From: Limanda limanda
Lineage: Eukaryota > Chordata > Actinopteri > Pleuronectiformes > Pleuronectidae
Direction of reading: 5' to 3'
DNA length: 64,000 bases
Assembly: GCF_963576545.1 (NCBI RefSeq)
Contig: NC_083658.1
Coordinates: 9,689,428 to 9,753,427 of the forward strand
Shown here: positions 1-11,478 of the stretch, one piece after another
Numbering within the stretch: the stretch's first letter is position 1
Layout: every line of letters starts with the position of its first letter
Notes under the pieces: generated by a model
Told to the model about the DNA's origin: nothing
What the model saw: only the letters and a program-made list of their open reading frames with translations
Database searches by the model: none
Program-made: the position numbers and the translations under genes

Positions 1-211
1 TTTTAGTCTTGATGACCACTCAAAGCTCTTTTACATTCACCCATTCACACACACATTCACACAGTGCCTCCAATAGCAGCACCTTGTTGTTCTAGTGGTT
101 CAGCATCTTGGCCAAGGACACTTCGGCATGCAGATAGGGAAGGCTTGGGATCGAACTACCAATTTTCAGGCTTTAGGACAACCGCTCTACCCCTCAGCCA
201 CAGCCGCCCAT
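1..211 (-). mobile_element. tRNA-derived SINE, cut by the window edge
   Basis: Read on the minus strand, a tRNA-like head begins near 210. An A-box-like stretch (GTGGCTGAGGGGTAGAGCG) lies around 184-203 and a B box (AGTTCGATCCC) around 147-157, with the spacing of a tRNA promoter. The body then contains the phrase 'GTGTCCTTGGCCAAGA', a GTGTGAATG-rich stretch, and a tail resembling 'GAGCTTTGAGTGGTCATCAAGACTA', which reaches position 1. The same body and tail recur in the SINEs at 29538, 34155, 36270 and 56902. The tail resembles the 3' ends of teleost L2-clade LINEs, which would supply reverse transcriptase in trans; that link is inferred. It is not a functional tRNA gene because the cloverleaf is not maintained. 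Confidence 0.75.
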
Positions 212-1282
212 ATTTGGTTTGCCGGTTTATATCTTTGTCGCCATTTTATCTTCTTCTTTATCTCCTCTTTTATTTTGAAGCGTATTTCCATGAGTGTCTT
301 ATTCACTTCACATCATCTCTTTATCTGGTTTCCCTCCTTTGTTGATAACCTGTCTGGACTGTATTAGTTTTGCATAAGTCTCCTTAACGTGTGTATTAAA
401 TCCATGTGTTTGCTGTACCTCCTCATAAGCATCTCATAATTTTGCATTTGTATCCTACAGTGGTTTTGTTTTCCGTATGCCTCATTTGTTTGAACGACAT
501 TGGATTTGGCCACAGAGCGGAGCACATTGCAAATGACAGACAGTTCACACATTCAAGATCACACACATATGCATTCTGTATGGAGCAGTGTTGAATCATT
601 TCACCGCCCACTTGTCAGAGGGTTCATTCCGTCATGTTCTCCCCAGTTACATCCACAATCATTAAAAATTCTAATCACAACCCCACACCACAGCGAGGTC
701 TGAACCAACATACGGAAGTGACTAATAGGAGCGATGAGTGCGTGGGTCGGAGAGGACAGCAGGAGAGGATTGTCAGGTTTGCCTTAACGAAAGCTAAAGT
801 CAGCAGATTGTCACCACCCGGGAGCGGACGTCTCTTCGATGCAGCCGCAGTCAGGAATGACCATTCAGTGGATTGTTATTTCCCTGTGGAGGCTTCTCAG
901 AGCTGCTGGCCTTGGCGGAGTTAAGGCTGAGGCTTTATGCCTGACTGAGTGACTGACTTGACCATCAACTGGACAGCGAGCTCCCTGTGTATATTGAATA
1001 TAGAAACACTGTTGTTATTGAACTTCGATACAGACGATTTAATTGCCTGATTTGATGCTTTGTGAGGATCCACTGTAAAATCCTTAGCAGACTGTTTTTG
1101 TATTTGTTTGGCCTTGGTTGAACTGGATTGAACTGAATTGTGTTTGGGGTCGAGACTGAAGGTACTTTATACATGTATGGATTCAACTCTGAACGCTAAA
1201 TCTCTGGAACACACAGACACCCAAACAGCCTTGATCTTTTCATACTTGAGATTACCGATGTAGCTTTTGGAGTATTTCTACA
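212..1282. other. Intergenic, no gene seen
   Basis: Unique-looking, moderately AT-rich DNA. Short open frames on both strands show no recognisable domain and no paired splice signals. The part from about 690 to 930 is richer in G+C, with CpG-containing motifs and no repeat signature, and may be a regulatory block. Confidence 0.5.
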
Positions 1283-1459
1283 ATGACTACCCCAAAGCCA
1301 CCGAAGACAACAACACTTGGGCAACTGGCTGAAGCTGAACAAGGATGTCCAGAAATGGTCAGATATAACAATTTTACAAACCCAAAAAACAAGCAGGAAA
1401 GCTTCAGCAAACATGCACGGATACATTTGATGTGTCCATTTCCAGAGAGCTTCTTACAA

Positions 1460-1944
1460 AATGTCTACTTTCATGGACTTCTATTGCTGGAGGGTGGAAC
1501 GGCTCCCTTTTACAAATGCCACTGCATAGACCACATCTCACCTTTCCCCAGTGGGGCATTCCCAACATTATACTCTCCAATCGTGGGGCACAGTTTGTCT
1601 CTTCGGTCTTCCAAACAGTGTACAGATATCACTCCCCAGACCAACCTCAGAGAGAGAGTGAAGCGCACCTTAAAGACCATGATTGCATCCTATGCTGGGG
1701 ATCAGCATAAGCATTGGGACAAACATATCTCAACAGTCCAGACCAGACCAGGAGCTTAAGGGACAGGAGTCTTGGTATGAACCCATCCTCAGAGAAATCC
1801 TATGCTGTCCCTAAATGGCAAGGACCATATCAGGTAGTATAGAAAGTTGGGCCTGTGAATGATACAGTGGTTCTGGAGGCTTCAGATGAAGACTAGAGAG
1901 TTGCCCACATCTCCAAGTTGAGACCCTGCTACCCTACTGCCTAA
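1460..1944 (+). pseudogene. Decayed Ty3/gypsy-type integrase fragment
   Basis: Translated pieces in several frames resemble the end of a retrotransposon integrase. The first is a stretch with a 'GIPNIILS' motif leading to the second catalytic position, where Asp is replaced by Asn (codon 1579-1581). After a frameshift, a 'RTLKTMIASYAGDQHKHWDKHI' type segment carries the third catalytic acid (Glu codon 1652-1654). The spacing between the two positions is about 24 residues, so part of the usual D-x35-E interval is missing. A C-terminal domain follows, with a 'KWQGPYQVV' motif and a 'VAHISKLRPCYPTA' motif. It is broken by in-frame stops at 1840-1842 and 1894-1896, and the probable natural end is 1942-1944. 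No reverse transcriptase, protease or gag remains were found. The element is dead. Confidence 0.7.
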
Positions 1945-2740
1945 GACCTGCAGGAGCTGGACTTCTTGGACTTGTTTCTCACAAGTCATAAGGGCCATGA
2001 ACAGTACTGAAGTTTAATTTGTTTATTTATTCGCTTGAGAGTTTATGAGACACTCATTTTAAAACAAAGTTTTTATTTAAACACATTGACACATTTTCTG
2101 CGAACTCAGTTTACCTGCAACAGACAACATGAGACGTGCACAACCAGGACATCAGTGTTTAAGTGACCAGAACAGTTCATGATCCAACACCATCGACAAC
2201 ACCATTGTCCTGCTGGCTCAGCAGGACAATGTGTGTGTGTGCGATTGATAACTTAATAAATGTGATAGCTTGTGTATAAAAGGCGACAGAGATGAATACA
2301 CACACACAATCCTAGGTGAAAGACTGCTATACTAACCTAATACAATTAGCCTATTAAAAGATATGTACAGTAAAAGTCAGACTTGATGCTGACTCGCACC
2401 CCACTTCAAACCTAAAATATAATACATACATGTTTTATGTTTAGATTGTTGTACTGGTTATGTGAAGTTTACAATCTTTTTATGATTTTTCAGTCTCAGG
2501 TAAATACATTATTTTGTACTTTCTGCCCTTTCAGAAATGCATTGGTTACTACATGCAAATTGTGCAAATCCAAATGCTTGTTTCTCTAGTGAGAATCTGG
2601 CTCAGCAGGACAATGTGTGTGTGTGTGTGTGTGTTCATTTTTGTAGACAATAAAACTCTATGACACAGAGGAAAAAGATACATAAACACAGAACATATAC
2701 ATTTATTGTAGGTTAGAGATTTTTATGGGAAAAGATGTTG
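1945..2740. other. AT-rich flank of the integrase, possible LTR remains
   Basis: No gene. A TATA-like 'TATAAAAGG' lies near 2275 and AATAAA-type signals lie near 2255 and 2649, which would suit LTR or 3' sequence of the same retroelement. I could not define TG...CA ends, a polypurine tract or a second LTR. It contains a perfect 13-bp inverted repeat (2203-2231), whose right arm recurs at 2597. Confidence 0.3.
2203..2231. repeat. Perfect 13-bp inverted repeat, 3-nt loop
   Basis: Arms 2203-2215 (CATTGTCCTGCTG) and 2219-2231 (CAGCAGGACAATG) pair perfectly around the loop GCT. A 29-nt direct repeat begins at 2213 inside this structure and recurs at 2597-2625, followed in both places by a GT run. 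Confidence 0.8.
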
Positions 2741-2991
2741 CAGTAAATATGATTCGGCTCGAGCACCGATGTGCGAACTGATCTGACCGGAGACAGGATG
2801 GCAGGATTCCGGCGAGGCGGAAACGGCTGGCAAACTAACCCAGTGGCCAATTAGCAGCCGAGGCAGAGGAGTGAAGACGAGGGTTCTTACGCTGGAGCAG
2901 ATGATGAATTTACACTAGCACGTTTACATTCTCATACATACAACAAGGCCGCAAAAAACATGCAGTCTTCAAATTTCCCTTTAAACACTTT

Positions 2992-3015
2992 GGGTTAGGG
3001 TTAGGGTTAGGGTTA
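2992..3015 (+). repeat. Interstitial telomeric repeat, four GGGTTA units
   Basis: Four consecutive exact GGGTTA units, the vertebrate telomere sequence, sit inside ordinary AT-rich DNA. Such short arrays commonly arise during double-strand-break repair or by telomerase action at breaks. Confidence 0.9.
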
Positions 3016-6000
3016 AAACAGTGTTTTATAACTTATTTTTTTTAAATAGAAAAAAATATATTTGTAACTGCCCAAGGCCGAATATTGTTTTTTCAACCAT
3101 TTCTACGGTTGAAAAATACATTCGGGTAAAGAGATGTCTGTGTATGAAGCAGAGCTCATGTTCAATGTGACTGCGTCTGTTGCTCTTGAAATGTAAATCA
3201 ATCGAATAACTGCATTTGATTGATCTATCATTTGAGACAGTAGAGAGGGAGGTTAAATTAGGTATTGAACCGGCCCCAGGCTAATATCATCCATCGTTTT
3301 ACTGGGTTCTGACAAGCCAGACTCCAGATGATATAAATGACTCTATCATCTGTTTGTATCTGATCCCTCAGCAGTGATAGGCTATTGATAAAGAGCTGAG
3401 CTGTTTACATGGAAACGAGCTGTACTTTAACCTATAATCTCTACGTACTTGTGTTACAAGATGATGTTAATGTAATGCAATATGTAAGCCTGGGTGAACA
3501 GAGATCAGAACGCTCACTGCTTCTAGTGGAAGGAGTTAAGGCTCCGCGCTTCATTTAGCTTTGTTAGAGATCATTCAGCTGTGCTTATTAAGATGACACA
3601 CTCGTGCATGTACCAGAAATTCATTCAAAAATCATTCTTTTAGCTGCCCTACAACCAAATTCCAAGTTAGTCGGTGACTGGTTCACACTTTGGTCAGCGT
3701 CAGCCAGTAATTACTAATGTGCTGCTTGATATTGATGCACACTGAGAAACAGCCGACCCTAAAATCACTCTCTTTCAGCCAAATATTGAATCAATAGCCA
3801 ACTCCACAATCCATACTGTACCTGGCCATGACACACACATTCACATGAAGTTGATATGAATTGGTTGTCAAAATGAGTGACGTCCAGTACAGTGTTCTGA
3901 CAAACACTGGTTTTATTTTTATGGCCAATTTGAGGAAGCGACTGAAGACTCTTATAGAATGAAGCTCAAAATAAAAAAACATTAAGAAAACATTAAGATA
4001 CATTTATTTGTCCCAAACACATGCACAGACATGCACAAGCACACTCATGCAAGGAGGGAAATTTAACCTCTGCTTTTAACCCATCTGGTGCAGGTCTTGC
4101 CTGTGTAGAAATAATTGACAGTTTCAGTCAATTTTTGAATTAATTAATTCAATTACTTCAATTTAAAAAGTCAATGTTTCAGTGTGTTTGAAGTTTAATT
4201 AGCTACCCAGATGAACCAACCTACAGATGAATAATGTGATAATGTACTTTTTAATGAATGCATATTCCAACTCCACTGGATTATTTCACTAAATGTGATT
4301 TGCAGCAAGCATTCCCTTTGAACAGGAACCGTGGCACAATGGCTGCAAACACAAACTGATCAGTCATCAGTTTTCAAAACTAATCTTTCTTTTAAGGTTC
4401 AACCGTTATCCAAATTCTCTCAAATCCTTTTAGAACTCTAAGTACGGGCATGGCAGGATTTACCACAGACACACTTGCAATACAACTGTGATGGTGACCT
4501 GGTATATTTGTGTAAAAAAGCAAATGTATTAGAGATACAGTGCTGCGCTGAGATGTCTGGCACCTGAATGTGTGGACCCTTGTCCATCACACACTTCTAC
4601 CGGGCAAGCATCTGTCCCAGTTTCTTCCGGCTGCAGGAGAGTGAGTTCAGCCGGGGTCAGAAAAAAAACAAACGTGTTTTCAGAGTGAAGAACAAGGAGT
4701 CCTGCAGAGAGTGTGACCCCCTCCCCCCCCCAAAGACCCTGAACTCCACATCATGGAGTCAGTCTGTCCACCTGTCAGGAACCTGGAAACATGTGTGCTG
4801 GTGTATTGAGGGAAGTCGTGGCTGTAGTTGTTGTTTTTCCTGGTGTTATTTATTTATCAAGCCTCCTCGGTTTTTTACTCTGTACTGTAGCTGTCATGTA
4901 ATTGTTGACGGACATAATAGTCAGAGCCTGACTAATGCTGCATGTCATGTCTCACATTGTGTATGAGTGTGATTCCACTGTGGAATCATATCCATATGGC
5001 TGGACAGCCTCACCATATCAATTGTGGAACTGTCAGTTTAAGGGAGTCGCTGACCTCGGGCCTGAGTACATCAGAGGGACATGGCTTCCTGCAGCGTGTC
5101 CTGCCCCCCCGCTGCGACCTCATCAGCCACCATGAATACAGTTCAAGAGACCACGATTCCTGCTGGGAGTGGGGAGGGGGGGGGGGATCATAGTCAATGT
5201 TGATTTCTCCCATTTCGCTTCAAAGGGATCCACACCTTTTCTGACTGAGACGAAGTTAGCTGACATCCCACCACAGGAGCCGGTAGAGGTGATGGTGCAG
5301 CAGCTGTTCCCGCTGATTCTTTTCACCAATCTAATGATCCCCACCACCAACCCCAGCCCATACTCCACCAGCTCCCCCTGAGAAACTGACAGGGATCTGC
5401 TGCACGGTCAATTAGCAGCGCACTATTACCCCGGGATAAATGTGACCCCTGAAAATCGATCAAAAACCAGTTGGGAAGATGGCGACAAGCAGACTGACCT
5501 GAATCGTAGCTCTAGGGCAAGGAGGTGACATCGTATTTAGATGTAGCAGGCAGTAATGGGCCATTCATGATCATAGTGACGGATTGTGATTACAACAAGA
5601 CTGCTTGATATACAATATGTCAACTCGCTTATTTTACCATTACTGGCAAAAACTCAATTGTCATTGCTGCTCACTTCATTTCTATCAGACATATTCTTAT
5701 TTATAAATATTTACACACGTTTCCATTACCTTGTTAAGTCCTATGAGAGAAATAAATTCTGTTCTGTGAATATAGGCTATACAAATACAATTTGATTGAT
5801 TCTGTTTTCAATGAGAAAAAAAACTGATTGAATGTTTTAAAAACTTTAATATAAATACACAGCATCGGAGGCAAAGGAAACACAAGGGGATGTATTAGCA
5901 CATTTTGTCCACAGCATAACATGCTGATCCAAGTTTTGATTATTTTCTGAGCATTTCTTTATCAGTTAAATACAGGATAGACAATTAACATGCAACAGAG

Positions 6001-6984
6001 GTCTCTGCCAGCCGTTAATCTGGAATGTTGCAGGTCATAGTCCGGGGACCTTTAATGCGCTTAAATGTTCCCTAATACAGCTCTTAATGATAAAACATAT
6101 GCCCCTGGGAGCTTCTCAACATCAGTCGGAACATGTTTAAACACTTAAAGTGCATCATTTGATGGTAAGACACAGCTATGAATGCTTCCTTTGTGTTGGA
6201 TTATCCAGTTTTCTTTGCTGCCTGAGTCACAGCCTACAGTGATGTCACCCATTGGTTTTTTGAAGTGCCATGTTGAAGCCTCAAGGTTGGCATGTTGGAC
6301 AGGACCATTGTTTTTATATAGTGTGTCTTAGATATCCTTGATAACCCCCAAAGTTGTCTTCACTAATTCTGCATTCTGCTGCACCACTAAGACAAAGTAT
6401 CTTCCTGCTGCCTTGGTATTTCTATTGAAAGGGAAGTCATGAAGAAGAAATGAGGCAGAGGAGCTGCTTTTCAGTTAAACACCCACTCTCTAGGAAAGGA
6501 TTATATCCAGGAGCTTTGTGTTTTAGTATTATAAATAGTAGGCCTGGCAGTTAACACCAGTCAGGCTCTAAAGAGTTCAAATTCAGCTGGGCAGATTTCT
6601 TTCTGGACAGCCAATAGAAACCCTCAATTTATGACCTAGGTTCAAGTAAAGACTTTTAGCCTCACTAGTCACACTAGTGAGGACAAAAAAGGATCACTGG
6701 TGTAACTAGTGATGTTGGAAAGTGGCAACCAACATCAAGATGCATTACTGCCATATATCGCGTCTTCTTCTTCTTATAAATTCATATATTTTCTATTAAA
6801 TAAACCATTTACTTTTTTTTGTAAATGTGTTTAAATGAGTGTCTCATTTTTTTTTACAGACATGATAGGTGTGCAATAATGTGGACGATGAGATAAATAA
6901 TACTAAAACACAAACAGAGCTATCCATAAAATGTGTGCATCTGATTTATGACGTGTGTATAAAGTGGAAAATATAAACCTCTTC

Positions 6985-7330
6985 AAAAAGCTGTCATGAT
7001 CATTATTCTTTATAGCTGCTGGTGTTTTTGCTGCAAGTCCATCTGGGTGAGAAGAGGATTGTACCTGGAACCGGTTGAATTGGCATGCCTCTCTCGTGAC
7101 AGCTCTCATTTCACTTATCTGCTGCCCGGCATGCGGAGGCGAGGGGCCGGCCGCACTTGTCAAGCAACTCTTACCGGGGCTGCAATCATGTTTGGCGTGT
7201 CACGGCACATTTGCACATCTTCCATTAGCTCATGACTGTAATGAAAATGAATAGAAGCAAATGAGATGATGAGTCAAAACAATTTCCAGGGGACAGCGTG
7301 ATATACGGAAATGGAGACAAACTTAGCGAA
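6985..7330. promoter_or_regulatory. Candidate conserved non-coding element
   Basis: A non-repetitive block of mixed composition that stands out from the AT-rich surroundings. It contains 'ATGATCATTATT', 'TTATAGCTGC', the palindrome-like 'GGCCGGCC' and 'CCATTAGCTCATGA'. No splice-flanked open frame runs through it. The call rests on appearance only. Confidence 0.22.
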
Positions 7331-8934
7331 CTGAGCCACAATATTCTCCTGCCGTCTCCTGTGCTACTGGAGGTGTTAAAGGTTTATGAATTCCAATGGA
7401 TACTTTCACCTTGGGACGTTTATAACCAAAGTTGTGCCATGTAAACAAACTTGTGCTGTGTGAAACACATTAGAAATCTAATTACTATTGATCTTGTGCC
7501 TGTCTGTATTCTCACAGTAAATTTGTTTGGCCAGAGCTCCGTGCGCCGCCAGCTGTTCTATAAAATCCTTTCAGCCCGGTGATTTACGCTAAAGCCAGCC
7601 GCTAGTTGAATTCAGAGAACCGTCTTCTAGATGTGCTTTGAACCTTCATACATACTATCCAATTACAGGAGTGTGGTTTTTTAAAAAATATGATTCATTA
7701 GGAGGGGGTATCTGAATATGTTTCAATCCTCTCCTATGTCTGAGGTTAAGACAGCATTGTTCTACAGTCATAAAGCCTCTTGAAATGCAGTTCTCTCTAC
7801 AGTGGAGCCGGTCTAATTCAATCCCACTTCATCCCTGCTGCTTAAGCACTGACTGGAACCGTATCTCCTACACACACACCTGCAGAGCTTATTTTTCTCA
7901 AACCCGCGACGACAGACAACTTCATCCTCTTTGTTACCGATGGGATGAGGGCATGCTGTGAGGTTCTGTGGGGTAACGAGTGCGACTGGCAATAAACAAT
8001 CTGTGGATTACACACAGACGTTCACACTCATTAAACACTGAGTCAGGGAGAGGACGGTGTATTGAGCACACGCAACAAAACATACACATTTTATAACCCT
8101 GACGCTATGGTTACAGATTTGTACATATAAAATATTATGAAACAACATAGATTGAGTTAATGTGAAATTTCATCTTGATTCGTTTCTCAGGAACCACATA
8201 CAAAAACATCCATTTCCTGCAATTACTGCTATTAAGGTACGTCCACAGATAAAAGGGTTGAACGTCAGCATGAACAGTTGCACAATGCTATAAACCACAA
8301 CAACACAGAGAGCTTTGTAATACGTCCTTTTTGTGTGGTGCCAATTCAATATGAGGCAGAGGAAGATGGAGGGTCATCAGTCCACCCATCCATTCCTATT
8401 TTGTGTGAGGAGGAAGGCACAGGGAGAACATGCAAACTCCAGATTTCTTAATTTGTTCTTTTATGTTTAAAATCGATCTAAATGTCCGTCTTTCTGTGGA
8501 ACGCAAATCTTGTGAACTGTTCATCTTACCGGCTTAACACTTGTTTCATGAGTGGCACCGGGAAGTGCACTGTCGGATTTGAAGACACGATATCTTAAAT
8601 ATTAATAACATTTGAATAAACATGCAACAAGCGAAAAATGGCAATCTGACTAACATAAATTTAGTCATTTTAAGATTAATTCAAGGTTATACGTCTGCTC
8701 TGTATCTAAATGGATGGATTTTAAGTATTTTTGTTTGTTTTCAGATCAAATTTATGTGGACATATTGTTGTCAGACTGCCATTTTTAAAAGTAGCTTTAA
8801 CTATTATTGATATTTGAACATGTGCACATGTTATTAACTTGTTTGAACACAATACATATCTTGTACACACAATATATCACTCTTTGGAAACGCTAAATAT
8901 CTTGTAAAACTTGTATATCTAGTCATTAGAGATG

Positions 8935-9370
8935 GACATTCACTTTTAGGACTCCGTAGCTTCCAGAGCTTTGTTCATTCTGTAAGAGAGTCCTTAGAAG
9001 ACGGGGCAGATTTATTAGTGCGTATTTACCGACCACCCTTCCCTCTGTCCGGAGGTGATGTGACATCTGGTTTGTGTAGTGCTTTGTCTCCAATTATTGA
9101 TCATGTTGCACCAGGAAATTCTTAACAGTTACATGGTCCAGTAGAAGCACCCTGGAGAAATAGTGATTCAGCGAGTTTGACAAAAATAATCTGCCTGAGG
9201 CTGGAGAGTAAACAGCACCAAATATAAATGCGGCCCAAAAATATGGCAAAGCAGAGGATCACAAACATCTCAGTTTATTATTAAAAATCAGAACAGCAAC
9301 TTCTCTTTTCCTTTCGATAAATAATATTTTGAAACCAGTGGGCTACTACACAAATACCTCAGAAATGCTC
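8935..9370 (+). pseudogene. Degraded non-LTR retrotransposon ORF2 fragment
   Basis: One frame from 9001 reads 'DGADLLVRIYRPPFPLSGG', which resembles the endonuclease strand motif ending in YRPP of L2/CR1/Rex-type LINEs. It jumps to 'LCSALSPIIDHVAPGNS', which resembles the linker between endonuclease and reverse transcriptase, so the sequence between was deleted. Further pieces to 9370 ('APWRNSD'-like, 'RLES', 'NNILKPVGYYT') match the same linker in shifted frames with many stops. No reverse-transcriptase core is visible. The clade is inferred. Confidence 0.5.
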
Positions 9371-11435
9371 TCTCCTTACATAACTTTACCATTTAATTAT
9401 TTTTAATTAACTGTTTTGATCTGGACAAAGCAGTTAGTAAGTAGCAGCCTTTTCACCTGCTCTCTGGACTCCACCAAACTGTACAAATATGAATATTGTT
9501 AATAGCTAATTACTTGCTGGAACCTTTCAACCTCCCTGGACTGTGCCGTTATAACACTGAAACATATAAGTGGGCATGTATGTGTACTCCAGACCTGTCA
9601 AACCTCTATAAGCAAAACATTGGAAACCCTGTGCAACTGAACAATTATCCTTGACTTAATAGTATTCATAGAATAAACAAGCCAGGTATTAGAAGTAAGC
9701 TTAGAGCTGGAGCTTTTACTCTGGACCACCAACTGGCCTGAGCATAAACTGTTCCCCTTTTTTATAGAGCTATAAGTCTTTTTTTAAAACTTTAAATAAT
9801 AATGGCTTACAATTATGAGTTGATAAGAAAATAGAGGCAAACACTGGGAAATGTCCAGACCGAATCTTGAGGATATTCACCGGACTTCATATCTGACTCA
9901 AGCTTTACAGTCTCAGGGTCATACTGACAGATTTGGTCACTGGGTGCATGTATAATTGCTTAAGTCAGTAATCCATCAATGCAGTTAAGTATGGAATATT
10001 ATTAATAAATGTCCCATTTGCCACTTATTTACCCACAACAAGATTTGATGCTTTCAGTGGGTCTCATCACTCTTTAACTCCGTGTCAGTCATTCCATAGA
10101 CGCTGACACATCTTCTCATGCAGACTGTGCTCTGTGTCATAATCAGCACAGCAGCAGGATGCCAATTACTTTGCAGCAAATTGGAAAGGAATCTCAGAAT
10201 ATTACAAGCTGTGTTATATTTAATGATTATTGCAGAGAATTGCTCCAATTTCCTCACTGATACAGCAAGCTCAGTGCTCGGCTACGTCGGCAGCACATGC
10301 ATTTTTTACATTTTCTACCGAATCAACTTGCTATCTCATTAATGTGGATCTCTGTTCTTTGGGGGGTTTGCGTGAGGATCAGTCTGCCGTTTCTGGATTG
10401 CGTAAAGAGAGCTGGGGGCTGAGCAATGAAGTCGTCCTGCAGCAGGGACAATGTGAGATCCTTGGAAAAAGAAAGAGGCCTTAATTTCTTCATTTGCTCA
10501 CTGAAGCAGTCAGCTGAAGGTTTCTATGTTTTATGACAAGTGCAAGTCCCAGAAAGCTAATGCTGAAACCATGTAGGGTTAATTGATGCAGTAAAAGGAA
10601 CCCGCTCTAGTGGCCCTGTCACGCTGGGTAGAAAAAGCCTTTATAAATAATCAAAGAATTATTTGAAATTCCATTGCACGATGATCTTTTTAATTGGAAC
10701 GATTAAACCCTGCTTCGCGGAATCCGGGAATGAGCAGGAGAAGAATATTTCTACTTTAACTTTCACATGTTTTTTTGTTTTTTGCAGTTTTCTGATTTAG
10801 GATTAATGAGGCAGGGATCACTAATTTGTTTCTGTGCAATATTTATGAATGATTTTAATTACAAACGATGTAATTTTCTACAATTTGTGTGGTTGAATAT
10901 CTGTAGATGATTTGCTTGTGTTTTGCCTATTGGCACAGGTTTTCTTAAATTCCATTTAAATGAAATTAAACGGCCACCATCAATCCATCCCTCGGCTGTA
11001 GACTGGAAACCAGTCACAAACTACTGACCTAAGAAAATCTTTGAAATAGAGATGAGGAAGAAGGCTATAGGTTTGTGTCTGTGTATTCCACATTCATCTC
11101 TTCCGAGTAGAAGTACACATACACAGTACATATAAGTAGCAGGAACTCAACAAGTCATTGAAACTAAATGCCAGAACAGTGTGTGTGTGTTTATGTCTCA
11201 AATGATTTTCAAAGGAATTATTGTAATCAGCAAGTTATAATGAAATTCTCAATTGGCTGTCTGTCAGACTTAGTGCCATCTGTTATTTTTGTCTAAACGG
11301 TACGAGACATTTAGAAGTTCACGTGACAGAGAAGTTATAACTTTGCAAGAGACATGGGACTCTCTTCTTCAAACATACAAAAACAATTGAAAAAAAAACA
11401 AAATGCCTCCATTCTGCTTCTATGGGGTCAAAGTG
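9371..11435. other. Intergenic, no gene seen
   Basis: AT-rich DNA without a supported exon. A block at 10640-10770 looks regulatory. A short stretch at 10274-10299 resembles the 5' stem-loop of U6 snRNA, but nothing after it does. Confidence 0.45.
10640..10770. promoter_or_regulatory. Candidate conserved non-coding element
   Basis: It contains 'CAAAGAATTATTTG', 'TTTTTAATTGGAACGATTAA' and a CpG-containing segment, with no repeat signature and no coding frame. Low-confidence call from composition and motif density. Confidence 0.18.
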
Positions 11436-11478
11436 TCCGATATATATTAAAATTTTTGGGTGAACTATCCCTTTAAGG
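11436..11478 (-). mobile_element. MITE terminus (TTAAAGGGATAGTTCACCC type)
   Basis: On the plus strand it ends 'GGGTGAACTATCCCTTTAA', the reverse complement of a terminal sequence very common in fish non-autonomous DNA transposons. The other end was not found; the preceding 200 bases may belong to the same element. A related terminus occurs at 42541. Confidence 0.55.

Larger units (their letters stand above)
2741..8934. other. Intergenic, no gene seen
   Basis: About 6 kb with no coding exon that I can support. It holds an interstitial telomere-type repeat (2992-3015) with an adjacent hairpin (3078-3125), a short palindrome (4971-4987), G- and C-runs near 4725 and 5175, and a possible conserved block at 6985-7330. 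Around 8385-8440, the phrase 'AACATGCAAACTCCAGA' resembles a common teleost interspersed repeat. A second non-repetitive block with a regulatory look lies at 7520-7640. Confidence 0.4.

Noticed and set aside
4971..4987. Palindrome GATTCCAC-T-GTGGAATC
   Set aside because: Perfect but short, with no further symmetry around it. Such palindromes are expected by chance in 64 kb.
10274..10299. Similarity to the 5' stem-loop of U6 snRNA (GTGCTCG ... GGCAGCACAT)
   Set aside because: Only about 25 bases resemble U6, the loop is lengthened, and nothing of the ACAGAGA region or 3' end follows. Probably chance or a minimal relic.
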